Source: Dillenia suffruticosa (taxonomy: Eukaryota; Streptophyta; Magnoliopsida; Dilleniales; Dilleniaceae). Taken from it: a DNA stretch of 64,000 bases. Below, piece after piece: positions 35,102-45,563 of this stretch. The first letter of the stretch is position 1. Each line of letters begins with the position of its first letter. The position numbers and the translations under genes were made by a program. The DNA is taken from NCBI GenBank assembly GCA_033439265.1, contig JAVTVX010000008.1:3906001-3970000 (forward strand), given 5' to 3'. The notes below the pieces were generated by a model. That model worked only from the letters and a program-made list of their open reading frames with translations. It did no database searches and was not told the origin of the DNA.

Positions 35102-38044
35102 TAGATGGATTTGTCGAAATCCTCAAATTAATACTGATTCTTCCAATACAAACAAACTTGTAACAATAGTTGTACCAGGTCGAATCCCACGGGAACTAAA
35201 TTAACTTAACTTCTTAGTGATTACCAAAATAAATGGAGGGTTTATAAAATAAATTTCTAACTCAAAAATTAATAATCTAAAATTAAGAAACAGATCAACA
35301 ATGCAAAAATATTAAAAATTAAAAAAGAAATTCAATCTACCAAACTCTGATCTAAGGGTTCACACATTCGATTGTTTACTGATCATGGGTTAAAAAAATA
35401 TTATTTTTGCAACTTACGTATTTAACCTTAAATTTATCAGAATAGTCATAATAAATTTTACGTTTTTCTAAATTAATTAACCAAATCCAGCATTAAATCA
35501 AAACTTATCATTAATCGATTGGTTACGATAGGGTTCCATATCAATATAATGATAACATTAAGTTTTGTGAAAACAATTAAACAAAAATATAAATAATCAG
35601 GATAACCGTAATTATTTAATTTTTTTCCAACGATTCCTTAGGTTAAGCATGAATTTTGGTAAAAGACCCATAAATATAAATAACCTAGTTGTTAATTGTA
35701 CCATTTATTCATGATAATTACGGATCACTGAAATTCTGGATAGTAATAGAAAAATTAATATTGAATTAAATTGTCGGATTAACCAATTCCAATCCTTATA
35801 TAAATAAATTAAAAATCAATAAATACTTGAATTAAAAAGGTAAGAAATTAAATGAAACACATAACCTTACAATGAAAACAATCAAATGAAAATTTCCTTT
35901 GAATCAGACGAAAAAATTAGCCACTCATGGTGGAAACTATATTCTTGAGATCAACAAAAGAAAGAAAAAAATGTACTTGAAAGAAAAAGGAAAAAAACTA
36001 AAACCTAGAAGAAGAGTGCAGCCGCCACTCCCCTTGGAATAAAATCATAGTGCCATAAGGCTTTAAAGGATGACGGGGAGAGTCCTTCTGGGTCTCAAAG
36101 ATCCTTCCAACAAAATGATAAAGGAAAAACTCCACCAAAATATGAAAATTAAAATTTTTACTCCTAAAAACAATTTCACTAAAAATAAAAATCCGACTAA
36201 AATTAACTAGACTAAAAATCATTTAATTTGTCAAGCTTATTCTTTTCTTCATAGGCCTAAATGATATCTTGAATCATTAAACTTCAAAATGCCTCCTTAA
36301 GCCCACACTACTAGAAAACACGGCGTTAGCGACGAAAAATTACCGACGGATTTTTTTCCATCGGTAATAGAGACGGAATTACGACGGATTACCGACGGAT
36401 TAACAACGGATTTTGTATAATTTTTTATTTTTTTTTAATTTTTAATTTTAAGTTTTTTTTTTTTAATTTTTTTGTAAATCTCAACAGATTACTGACGGAA
36501 ATATTACCGATGGATTACCGCCGAATTTCTAAAATTTTTTAAAATTTTAATTTTTTTTTTTAATTTTTTGTAAACCCATTAGCGACGGATTATCAATGGA
36601 TTACCGATGGAAATTTTACCGATAGATTATCGACGGAAAATTAGCGACGAATTACTGACGAAAAAATTAGCGACAGATTACCGACGGATTAGCGACGGAT
36701 TTTTTTAAATTTTTTTAAATTTTTAAAATTTTTAAAATTTTTTAATTTTTAAAATTTAAAATTTTATTTTATTTTGTAGAAGGATAATATTATTTTATTT
36801 TTTAGAATATTTTATTATTCTATTTTAAGCTAAAATAAAATTATTTCATTATTTTATAAAAAATTATAATTTTATATAATTTTATTATTATTAAAAAATT
36901 TTAATTTTATATTATTTTATTATTATTAAAAAAATTTAATTTTTATTACTTCTTTTTATTTTATTTTATTTTGTCAAAAAATAATATTATATTTTTTTAA
37001 TTTTTTATTATTTTATTTTAAGCTTAAACCTTATTATTTTATTATTTTATAATAAATTATCAATTTTTATTATTTTATTATTAATAAAAAATATGAAGTA
37101 AAGATAATAAATAAATAAAAAGAGTATAGACATAAAAGTAAATTTGGTCTGGTGGTTTTATTTCTTATTGTGTTTCACATGTCCCAAGATAGATACATAT
37201 TGAAGGCATTTTACACGGATTGGTGGTTTTGTTCCTTATTGTGTTTCACGCAGGTTCGATCTAAGATGGAGACATATTAAAGGTATTTTACATGGATTAG
37301 TGACGAATTTTTTTATTTTTATAATTTTATAATTTTATAATTTTTTTTAATAATTTTTTTATTTTATTTTTTCAAATATTTTATTATTTTATTTTAAGCT
37401 AAAATAAAATTATTTTATTATTTTATAATAAATTATAATTTTATATTATTGTTATATTATTAAAAAATTATAATTTTATATTATTTTATTATTGTTAAAA
37501 ATATGATATAAAGATAATAAGTAAAAAAAAAAATTATGAATTAGATAAGAAAGATGATCTGGTGGTTAGATTGCTCGCATTATTTTCCTTGTATAGGGGT
37601 TTGATCACCAGTGGCAAGGAAATTAAAGAAGAGCTGGCAGGCGGGTTCGGTCGGGCCAGGCAGTGAGTGGGGCGCCTGGAGCAACAAGTCCCTTTTTTTC
37701 AGAACTCAAAAATTAGTGACAGACTCAATCCGTCACTAATTTTTTTTATTTTTTTATTTTTTTATTTTTTTTGTTTCAGTGATGGAATTTTTCTGTCGTT
37801 AATCCGTCGCTGATATTAGCAACGGAAAAAAATCTGTCGCTGAATATCAGCAACTGATTTTAGGCTATTAGGGACGGATTTTTCCGTCACTGAAGGCCTG
37901 TTTTCTAGTAGTGCCACTTTGGCCCACTTTTTCCATTTCGATTCTCTAAAAATAAAAAATCATAAAAATTATCTATTAGAATACTAACCAATTCAAAATC
38001 AAATCATAACATTAATAATAAATTTAATATTTTGTACGTTATCA
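35102..38044 (-). repeat. 5' LTR of the Athila-like element, split by a CACTA insertion
   Basis: LTR sequence is present at 35102-36305 and 37914-38044. Without the inserted DNA it is about 1.33 kb, close to its partner (1322 bp) and to the related LTR at 47430-48770 (1341 bp). Confidence 0.85.
36306..37913. mobile_element. Non-autonomous CACTA element, 1608 bp
   Basis: Perfect 15-bp terminal inverted repeats, CACTACTAGAAAACA, with a 3-bp target duplication CCA (36303-36305 and 37914-37916). Both ends carry many GACGGATTACCGACGG-type subterminal repeats. The core is AT-rich and has no transposase ORF. An internal direct repeat (around 36780-37110 and 37310-37510) has lengthened it. It sits in the Athila-like LTR, so it arrived later. 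Confidence 0.92.
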
Positions 38045-39200
38045 ATGTCGAGGCATAACAAAGAAAAACGGTAGAAAACACTCTCCATGGTAATTTTGCC
38101 ACTGGACTACCACTGCCAACTTTGGTGATGTGCTTGGATGCCTGCTTGAGCCTTTCTAGTATTACACCGCATGATATGTAATGCCAATTGTTGAACCTGC
38201 GATGCCATTTATTAGATTCAACGGCTGCTGTTGGTTAGGATCGAATATCCTAAAGACAGAATATTAGCAATTAATTTACCATATTTATTTTTCTGCAACA
38301 GAAAAGAGACTAGATATAGAGTATTGCCTGTGTTTCAACTATTGCTGATGTTTACAAACCATGTCGTTCTCCAACGTCTGTTGAAAATATTTTTAATCAT
38401 GCCAAGAATCCCTTACATTTAATTACAACCATGAAAAGCTACTCCCTCATGCGTTTGAAGTATAAAGCTCCACAAACACCCGCAACACCCGCCACGATCA
38501 CCATGGCATACAAAGGGATCTTATCCCCTTTCTTAGTTGGTGAATTTTAGGGTCTAGTGATCCAATCAATAGGCTTCAAATTTCTTAGATTTCTTGAATA
38601 TGTGAGTGCATCTTAAAACTCTTGTAGAATCTCAGAGTTTGGTGGTGTGTTGTTCTGAATTTGAATATGATATTTATTATGATGAAGAGTGACTTTGATT
38701 TTTTTTTATTGATTGTGGCAAAAATAACAATTTAAGTCATTTTAAAAGTGTGTCAAAACTCGATGGAATAAATCAAGCTATGAGAAAATAACAGCCACTC
38801 TTAACTATGAGCAATAGCATTTTTCTTTTGACATTGATTTGCTATTTTGTACTAGTACAAAGATCATAGTAGTTTTTTTTTTATATAAATAAAATTTTTG
38901 CTTCTTTCCCTATGTTTTATGCGGCTTCATTTGAATTCTTGCAGAAACTATTCTAGGACTTTGCACCCTTTACTCTGTTTCCCAAAAGAATTTGGATCCT
39001 AGCTTGTTCATGGTAAAGAAATTTCAAACCTGATCTGCATCTTGTGTTTGGTGTGTAGAGGTGTGCTTTTGCAAGTTCTTAAATAATCAGTGAGCATAGA
39101 AAACTCTAATCGGTGGATTTCTTACCCTTGCATAGGGTTTTTACATATAGGGCAGGAACATAAAATGATCATACAAGAAATAAGGGTACAACACTTAGAA
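38045..39200. repeat. RLP 3' flank block, unit B copy
   Basis: This matches 9976-11157 from CATAACAAAGAAAAACGG on, and leads into the 3' end of RLP3. It contains the RLP relic at 38397-38530. No other gene seen. Confidence 0.75.
38397..38530 (-). pseudogene. RLP C-terminal relic, copy B
   Basis: Counterpart of 10310-10480: the KIPLYAMVIV-like membrane segment is readable on the minus strand, but a deletion has removed the part encoding the WRMAYFRF tail. The neighbouring ATGCCAAGAATCCCTTACAT word equals the true end of RLP2 and RLP3. Confidence 0.65.
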
Positions 39201-42200
39201 TCATGCCAAGAATCCCGTACATTCAATCACAACAACAGAAAGCTTCTCCCATATGTGAGCCAGAAACCTGAAATAAGCCACTCTCCAAGATTTCTTGAAT
39301 ATTATAGGACCAATGACACACCAAAACCCTACCACGAATCCCCATCCCATACCCAAATAAAACCACATTGAATCATTTTCATTGCTGTTTTCATTATCCG
39401 GAGCACTGATAGCATGAGGTGGCGCCTCCATATTATCAATGGCACAACTAGTTGTGAGAGGAAGTCCACAGAGATTGTTTCCTGAAAAACTGAAAGGGTC
39501 AAAACTTTCTAGCTGTGTCCCTGATGGAATTTTTCCAGACAAATTGTTATGTGATAAATTCAAGTAACTTAAAAAACTTAGATTCAAAATGGTCGGTGGA
39601 ATTTCACCAGAAAGTTGATTCCAGGAGAGGTCAAGAGATTCTAATAAACTCAGATCACCAATCTTCTCTGGGATTACCCCTTTGAAATGATTTCGGGATA
39701 AGTTCAATGACCGCAATGCCAAGAGACCCATAAGCTCATATGGTATCTTTCCAGAGAAATTATTACTTGAAAGGTCCACGTAGCTTGCAAGACCAAGACT
39801 ATTTTCATATAAATCCTCCCTTCCTTTTATCACAAGTTGAATGTTTTCTACCTCCAAGGAGGATGTGCTGTTGCCACTGTACGAAATGCGCCCAGAAAAT
39901 TGACTAAAGGTCATGGCTGTAAAATTCTTGAAACAAGTTGGAATTTCTCCAAAAAAATCGTTATGTGCAATATCCAAGATTCGAAGGGAAGTGAGGTGAC
40001 AAAGCTCTTTAGGAATTTCACCTTCAAATCCATTTGAGCGAATGGTGAGAAATGCTATGTTTATAAGACGTTGTCCGACCCATTTCGGTAATTTTCCAAT
40101 AAAGGAATTCATGCTAAGATCAAGAGTGATTAACTGTGAACAATTTTGTAATGACAAGGGTAGCTGCCCGTTAAGTCTATTATTTTCTAGGTGCAATGAC
40201 CCGAGCATTGTCAAGTATCCCATCGATTCTGGAATTTGTCCGGTAAATATGTTGTTTCCCAACCAGATCGCCATTAGCAATGGCAAAGACATCCAACAAT
40301 CAGGAACATCTCCAGACAAATTATTGTTTTGAAGATTTAAAACTTCAAGTACATAATATTCCTCAGTTCTATGACAGAGGAAGTGGGTTATATCACCAGA
40401 GAATGAATTATTTGAAAGATCTAACACTGTCACATTTGGAGAGAGAATAGGCATTGGACCACTCAATTGGTTGGAGCTGAGGTCGATGGTAGAACCGAAA
40501 ATTTGGTTATGGAAAATGTTTGGAACTTGGCCATAGATTTGATTGTCAGCAAGACTTACAAAACAAATGTTTGCAGACAACTTCCAAAACCACATAGGAA
40601 TGCTGTCTGAAATTCCGGTGCTTGATAAGATCAAGGTGAAAAGATCCTTTTGTAATTGAAGCCACAAGGGAAATTGAGGACCCAATTTCCAACCATCCAT
40701 ATCTAGAATTTCAAGTTCAAAACAAGGGATCCAATCATGACTTACATTTAATATTAAAGAGTTTTCTGATGCCGATAGCCATTTCAAATTGCAAAGATCG
40801 ATGAAATGAACTCCAGACACAATTCCATCCAGCTTATTATTTTCAATAATAAGAATCTCCAACTGTGAAAGGTGGCCTAGACTTTCGGGGAGAGATCCAT
40901 TAAGCTGATTGTGAGACAAAGATAATGCTCTCAAAGAGGTCAATTGTCCTATTGATTCAGGAATAGGACCAAAAATTGAGTTAATAGAAAAATCTAATCC
41001 CATCAAGGAGGTCAATTGCCCTATTGATTTGGGAATAGGACCAGAGATTGAGTTAAAAGAAAGATCTAATGCATTCAATGAGGTCAATTGTCCTATTGAT
41101 TCTGGAATAGGACCTGAAATTGAGTTACAAGAAAGATCTAATGCCTTCAAGGAGGTCAATTGTCCTATTGATTCGGGAATTGGACCTGAAATTGAGTTAG
41201 AAGAAAGAGCCATTTTCTGAAGAATTTTCAATTGTCCTATCTTATTTGTTAAATGGCCTAGGAGTTGATTGTGATCTAAAATTAATTCTTGGAGACTCTG
41301 AGATGCACATCCTTCCACCAAACCTTCAAAAACATCTGACACATTTTCACCAATATTATTCGAAGACATATCAATTGTCTTCAAATGACAAAGACCTGAC
41401 AATGATCTACTTGGTATTGGCCCTTTTATGTAATTCCCTGAAATGCTAAGAAATTCCATATGGGTGAATTTTTGGAAGCATTCAGGTATTGTGGAATTGA
41501 ATTGATTAAACTCCAAATTAAGGGAGGTCAGAAGCGTCAAGTTTTGAAGGCCAACTGGAATGACATCAACAAAATTATTATAACCTAAATCTAGAGACAC
41601 AAGACTATGGAGATTAAAAATCCAACTTGGAACTGAAGGGCCTAAGTTGTTGTGAGAAATGTCAAGAATGACAAGCGAAGAAGAAAAATTCAAACTACGA
41701 GGCAAAGGAGAAGAGGAGTGATATAGTCCACAACCTGACAATCGCAACTCCAGAAGGGAAGAGACTGAGTTCATTATCCATAGCCAGCTTCTAACACCAC
41801 TGAGATCCACTCCATCCAGTTGTAGCTGTGTCAAAGGGAGACCAGAAAGCCATTGAAGATTATTATCCTTAAGGGTTGAAAAATTGTAATTGTCTGATGA
41901 TGCAAGACCGAGAGATTGCAAATCTGAGAGATTTCCAATTCGGGAAGGAATAATACCTCCAAAGCCAGCCCAAGATAAATTGAGATGTTGCAAACTCAGC
42001 AGAGAGCAAATGAAGGTAGGAATTGAAATCCCATTGAAATTATTATAGCTTAAATCCAGGACCCTCAGATGCTTCAAATTTTGTAGAGAAGGATTGATGT
42101 CACCACTCAATTGCGCCCTTTCATAAGCTTCATAATCAGCATAGAAACTCAATTGCGCCCTTTCATAAGCTTCATAATCAGCATCGAAATCAGCACCAGT

Positions 42201-42527
42201 TATATAAGACTGTAGCCCAGAATCATATGGAATAAAACCGAGATGAAGCTCTTGCACATGGCCTGTGAAGTTGTTACAGACCACACCAACCCATTTGCAA
42301 CAATCAAGTTCAGCAGCAGCATTCCAAGAGGAAAGTCGGTATGCCCGATCTATGAGACCCTTCTTGAAGCTCAGCAGTGCCCCTCTCTCGCTCCCAATGC
42401 ACAACACTTTATTATTGTTGGACCATGTGCCAACATCTTCAGAGGAACAAGGATTGATGTTGTACACAACACTAACAAGGAAAAGAAATACAGCGAGTTT
42501 TATATTGCACTTGCTTGAAATCAGCAT
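39201..42527 (-). CDS. RLP3: LRR receptor-like protein (EIX/HcrVf type), intact
   Basis: An uninterrupted, intronless gene of 1108 codons, very similar to RLP2 and with the same architecture: signal peptide, LRRNT cap (CIGSERGALLSFKKGL, DCCKWVGVVCNN), about 30 LRRs, island domain, four LRRs, acidic juxtamembrane segment, GMGWGFVVGF helix and short tail with YFRF. I start it at the ATG conserved with RLP1 and RLP2; an in-frame ATG 27 codons upstream lies in the duplicated leader. It keeps the LRR (ECFQKFTHMEFLSISGNYIK) that RLP2 has lost and has 4 copies of the IGQLTSL module. Unique features are a 14-residue duplication (ADYEAYERAQLS) between the cap and the first LRR, and a shorter island. 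No kinase is encoded, so signalling would need partner kinases such as SOBIR1. Confidence 0.93.
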   Translation of the reverse strand: MLISSKCNIKLAVFLFLVSVVYNINPCSSEDVGTWSNNNKVLCIGSERGALLSFKKGLIDRAYRLSSWNAAAELDCCKWVGVVCNNFTGHVQELHLGFIPYDSGLQSYITGADFDADYEAYERAQLSFYADYEAYERAQLSGDINPSLQNLKHLRVLDLSYNNFNGISIPTFICSLLSLQHLNLSWAGFGGIIPSRIGNLSDLQSLGLASSDNYNFSTLKDNNLQWLSGLPLTQLQLDGVDLSGVRSWLWIMNSVSSLLELRLSGCGLYHSSSPLPRSLNFSSSLVILDISHNNLGPSVPSWIFNLHSLVSLDLGYNNFVDVIPVGLQNLTLLTSLNLEFNQFNSTIPECFQKFTHMEFLSISGNYIKGPIPSRSLSGLCHLKTIDMSSNNIGENVSDVFEGLVEGCASQSLQELILDHNQLLGHLTNKIGQLKILQKMALSSNSISGPIPESIGQLTSLKALDLSCNSISGPIPESIGQLTSLNALDLSFNSISGPIPKSIGQLTSLMGLDFSINSIFGPIPESIGQLTSLRALSLSHNQLNGSLPESLGHLSQLEILIIENNKLDGIVSGVHFIDLCNLKWLSASENSLILNVSHDWIPCFELEILDMDGWKLGPQFPLWLQLQKDLFTLILSSTGISDSIPMWFWKLSANICFVSLADNQIYGQVPNIFHNQIFGSTIDLSSNQLSGPMPILSPNVTVLDLSNNSFSGDITHFLCHRTEEYYVLEVLNLQNNNLSGDVPDCWMSLPLLMAIWLGNNIFTGQIPESMGYLTMLGSLHLENNRLNGQLPLSLQNCSQLITLDLSMNSFIGKLPKWVGQRLINIAFLTIRSNGFEGEIPKELCHLTSLRILDIAHNDFFGEIPTCFKNFTAMTFSQFSGRISYSGNSTSSLEVENIQLVIKGREDLYENSLGLASYVDLSSNNFSGKIPYELMGLLALRSLNLSRNHFKGVIPEKIGDLSLLESLDLSWNQLSGEIPPTILNLSFLSYLNLSHNNLSGKIPSGTQLESFDPFSFSGNNLCGLPLTTSCAIDNMEAPPHAISAPDNENSNENDSMWFYLGMGWGFVVGFWCVIGPIIFKKSWRVAYFRFLAHIWEKLSVVVIECTGFLA
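40945..41215 (-). repeat. 72-bp tandem LRR module array in RLP3 (4 copies)
   Basis: Four consecutive SISGPIPESIGQLTSL-type modules with a 72-bp DNA period. The array is homologous to those of RLP2 (5) and RLP1 (2). Confidence 0.88.
42110..42196 (-). repeat. 42-bp in-frame tandem duplication in RLP3
   Basis: Two copies of a 42-bp unit (starting ACTCAATTGCGCCCTTTCAT) differ by one base. They add 14 residues before the first LRR. RLP2 has one copy, and in RLP1 the same spot carries the frameshifting deletion. Confidence 0.9.
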
Positions 42528-43860
42528 CTTAACGAGTAGACTATTAAAACAAATATGACACTTATGGAGGAGAGATAACGAGTAGAGTATGAAAACAATA
42601 TATGACACTTATGGAGGAGAGAGAGATATATATAGAGAGTATAACAAAATTTCTTTGTAGAATTTTTTACTCTCTTTTCATGTGGGCACTGGCCAGGCTA
42701 AAATTTTCCACAAATTCATTAATGACTTGGATATGGATGCAGCGGTCAGACTTGACTGTCACTTATGGAATTGTACATATTCCAAGTCAGGTCAATTATC
42801 ATTTTTTCTCCAACCCGCATCATACGTGGTAGGAATTTTCAATGGCTAGGAAACATCCGTGTGCATTCACACTTTGGGAGGGGAAACTATGCCAACGATT
42901 TCTTAATTATGATGTTGACTCGGGTGATAATTAATCACCAGAAAAGCATATTAGGGGTTTGGAAGAGTTACTCTGAAAATAATGCTTCCAACAATTTGAA
43001 GAGTTACTCAGAAGAGCGTCTGCGTGAAGCAGGGGCAGGGCATCTTGCTGTTATGTTTTGGAGTCTTACGCCTGGCTTTGGTATCGTTCGTAATCTTGGT
43101 AATATCTTATGGAATTGACATTGTTCCTTTCCTTTCCCTATAAATTGATGTTAATTTCCATCAAGACTTAGAATTATTCCCCCGAGATAGACTCTATGAA
43201 CAAGTCAAGGCAGGCTGTTTTTCTAGTGTAAACATATGGGGGAAAAGAAAGATGAGATCATAGGGTCTTGCATAATCCAAGCGGTGGACCATTTTTTGGG
43301 TTTACATGTGGGTACAGACAATGCCAAATTTTCCACAAATTATGCTGTAAACTACGATGTCGACTGCCATAGACTTGACTATTGATAATTATGCCCAGTA
43401 AACTTGTATGATAGAGTTTTGAATATTGAATTAATATGTTATTTTATTAACAGCAAAAAGAAGTGCATGAGCAGTGACGAAGAAAGGGAAGGCCCATCTT
43501 GAGCTACCATTTTCTTTTTGCCGGAATAAGATCCGAATTACCCTTTAACGCCTAGTTTGGGAGTTTAGGAGAGAAAAGAAAAGTAAAATCAGGAGAGAAA
43601 AGAAAGAAGGGAAATGATAAAATTTTCTTTTCATTTTGTTTAGAAGTTTTAGGAAAGAAAATAATAATGTAAAACTCATATGAAATTAAACATTTTTTTA
43701 TCACATTTTTAAGGGAAAATTTGTTATATTAAAAAGTTAATATAAGTCCACTTTTCTTTTCTCTCATTTTCTTCTCACTTTTGGTAAGAAAATTTTTTCA
43801 TATTTTTAAGGATGAAAAATCAGTCCATTTCTTTTATTCTTTCTTTCTTTCTTTCCATAT
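42528..43860. repeat. RLP 5' flank segment, unit C copy
   Basis: It matches 1607-2560. From about 43385 it matches 15480-15650 and the TTTGGGAGT / AGTAAAATCA segment. It is interrupted at 43865 by the chromovirus insertion and continues at 52108. No gene seen. Confidence 0.78.
42626..42636 (-). promoter_or_regulatory. Putative TATA box of RLP3
   Basis: An ATATATATAG run about 100 bp upstream of the ATG. The extra distance compared with RLP1 and RLP2 comes from a roughly 50-bp duplication of the leader (42533-42578 against 42579-42625, word ACACTTATGGAGGAGAGA twice). Confidence 0.45.
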
Positions 43861-43865
43861 GAAAC

Positions 43866-43919
43866 TGTAACACCGAAAAAAAAAATCTCCAAATTGGATT
43901 AGGGCTAAAAAGCCCTAAT

Positions 43920-43965
<46 letters not shown>

Positions 43966-44471
43966 TCTCCCTCTCACTCCGCCTCTTCCCCTTCCCGCGA
44001 CTCGCTGCCCTCCCTCGCCCGAATCGGCCGCTCTCCTCCGCCTGCACCGCCGCTCGCCACCATCTTCGAGTGCGAGCGCGCGTGCCTCACAGCGCCCGAT
44101 CCACTCGCGAGCGTGATCTAGCTTGTGAGCGCGAGCCCTAGCCCATGAGCGACCGCCAGGCCGCGAGGCCCACCAGGCCGTAGGCCCCACTATAGCCCGC
44201 AGCCCACTGAAGCCCACTGCGGCCCGCGGCTCACTGCCTGAGATGGCCTGTGACAGTCCGTGAGTCTCTGCATAGGTAAATGACTCAGAGTTTCGATTTT
44301 TGCACTAGGGTTTCGAATTTTCTTAGTAATTGGATTTAAATTGCTCATATGTGTTTCAAATTTGGAAACATTTCAGGGTAGACCAATCCGACGGACAAAC
44401 GACAGCTAGATCTGAAACCCGAAGAATCCTAGGTGAGAGAAACGCACTCACTTCAAAGTTTAAATAAATTT
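43866..44471 (+). repeat. Truncated 5' LTR of the chromovirus
   Basis: It matches the first part of 49419-52107 and breaks off at AAATAAATTT. It has a (CT)n run (about 43921-43962) and a GC-rich stretch, absent from the rest of the window outside this LTR pair, of GCGAGCGC-type words and AGGCC-CC repeats. The GC-rich ORFs here are LTR sequence, not genes. Confidence 0.88.
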
Positions 44472-45563
44472 CTAGGCTCAAATGTGAGAAATTTCGTATA
44501 CTTGAGCTATGGACACCAAGGAGGACAGACGAGATATCCATCTCAACACTTTAACAGAACAACACCCGCACCTGCACAACCCTCAAATTCTGGTATGTCT
44601 TTAGAGGATATAGTTCAGGCTCTTGTGACTAACACTCAACAATTTCAACAGGAAACGAGAGCGAGTATACGAAATTTGGGGAATCAAATCACTCAACTGG
44701 CAACCTCACTTAGTAACTTGGAAGCTCGAACCTCAGGGAAACTATCTTCACAAACGATAGTAAACCCTAAAGAGAACGTTAGCGCAATAACGTTGAGAAG
44801 TGAGAATGAACCTCATTTGACTTTCACTCCATCTAAGAATGTGGATGAAGGGAAGAATATGAACAAGGAAGATGAATACAAGTTTGAGGAATCCAAGATG
44901 GCAGAATACGAGAAGGAAGTTAGGAAGCTAAGAGGTGATGAGATGGGTAAGAATGTATGTGATATCAACAAAAGAATTCTACCTGAAACATGTGCTGATC
45001 CAGGTATGTTCACTCTATCTTGTATTATTGGTAAGGAAAAAATGGAGCATGCCATGTTAGATTTAGGAGCACCTGTTAATATCATGCCTTATTCAATTTA
45101 TAGTGCTCTAAAATTGGGTCCTTTAAAAGAAACTGGAGTTGTTATTCAGTTAGCTGACCATTTTTACGTTTACCCAGAGGGGATTGTTGAAGATGTTTTG
45201 GTGCAGGTTAACGAATTAATTTTTCCAACTGATTTTTACATCTTGAAAATGGAAGGAGACACTATCACAAATTCAGCTCCACTTCTATTAGGACAACCAT
45301 TCATGAAGACAGTAAAGATCAAAATAGATGTGGATAAGGGTACTCTCTCCGTCGAGTTCGACGGCGAGATTGTGAAATTTATTATTTTTGATCCTATGAA
45401 ATACCCAAATGAGTGTCAATCACTTTGTTCTGCTGATATATTTTATTTAATTGTGCAGGAAATTTGTGAAGAAAAATGTGATATTGATTTTGAATTGGAT
45501 GCACAATTAGATACGGAAGGAAAGTCATATGAGCCTCACAAAGTAAAGTTGAAGCCTCCTTGA
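44433..45563 (+). CDS. Athila-like gag C-terminus and aspartic protease, chimeric open frame
   Basis: A 376-codon open frame. Its first 13 or so codons are chromovirus LTR, the next 7-8 are filler at the breakpoint, and from SYGHQGG onward it is the Athila-like gag tail and protease seen on the other strand at 32842-34155. Protease signs are MLDLGAPVNIMP (DLGA active site) and PLLLGQPFMKT. The frame ends at a stop at 45563 followed by GTTGGGAGGCAACCCA, a sequence common behind Athila coding regions. The N-terminal gag is missing. It is better preserved than the copy at 32842, but the loss of the gag capsid core makes a working product unlikely. Confidence 0.8.
   Translation: MRETHSLQSLNKFLGSNVRNFVYLSYGHQGGQTRYPSQHFNRTTPAPAQPSNSGMSLEDIVQALVTNTQQFQQETRASIRNLGNQITQLATSLSNLEARTSGKLSSQTIVNPKENVSAITLRSENEPHLTFTPSKNVDEGKNMNKEDEYKFEESKMAEYEKEVRKLRGDEMGKNVCDINKRILPETCADPGMFTLSCIIGKEKMEHAMLDLGAPVNIMPYSIYSALKLGPLKETGVVIQLADHFYVYPEGIVEDVLVQVNELIFPTDFYILKMEGDTITNSAPLLLGQPFMKTVKIKIDVDKGTLSVEFDGEIVKFIIFDPMKYPNECQSLCSADIFYLIVQEICEEKCDIDFELDAQLDTEGKSYEPHKVKLKPP

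Larger units (their letters stand above)
28872..38044 (-). mobile_element. Athila-like Ty3/gypsy element with gag-protease only, plus nested CACTA
   Basis: Two long terminal repeats (28872-30193 and 35102-38044, the second enlarged by a CACTA insertion) flank a minus-strand interior. Next to the 5' LTR is a primer site (35079-35096) resembling the tRNA-Asp type used by Athila. The interior has gag and an aspartic protease, then about 2.6 kb with no recognisable reverse transcriptase or integrase, and a purine tract next to the 3' LTR at 30193. The flanks rejoin the SWIB block and the RLP 3' flank as they are contiguous in unit A at about 9975. The candidate target duplications (TAGTC and ATGTC) match at only 3 of 5 bases, so the insertion is not recent. 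Copying and integration would need pol proteins from another element. Confidence 0.85.

Noticed and set aside
43900..44230. GC-rich, Arg-rich ORFs on the minus strand (also 49467-50066)
   Set aside because: They lie in chromovirus LTRs, consist of CT-repeat and GC-rich low-complexity sequence, and overlap in several frames without conservation between the two LTRs.
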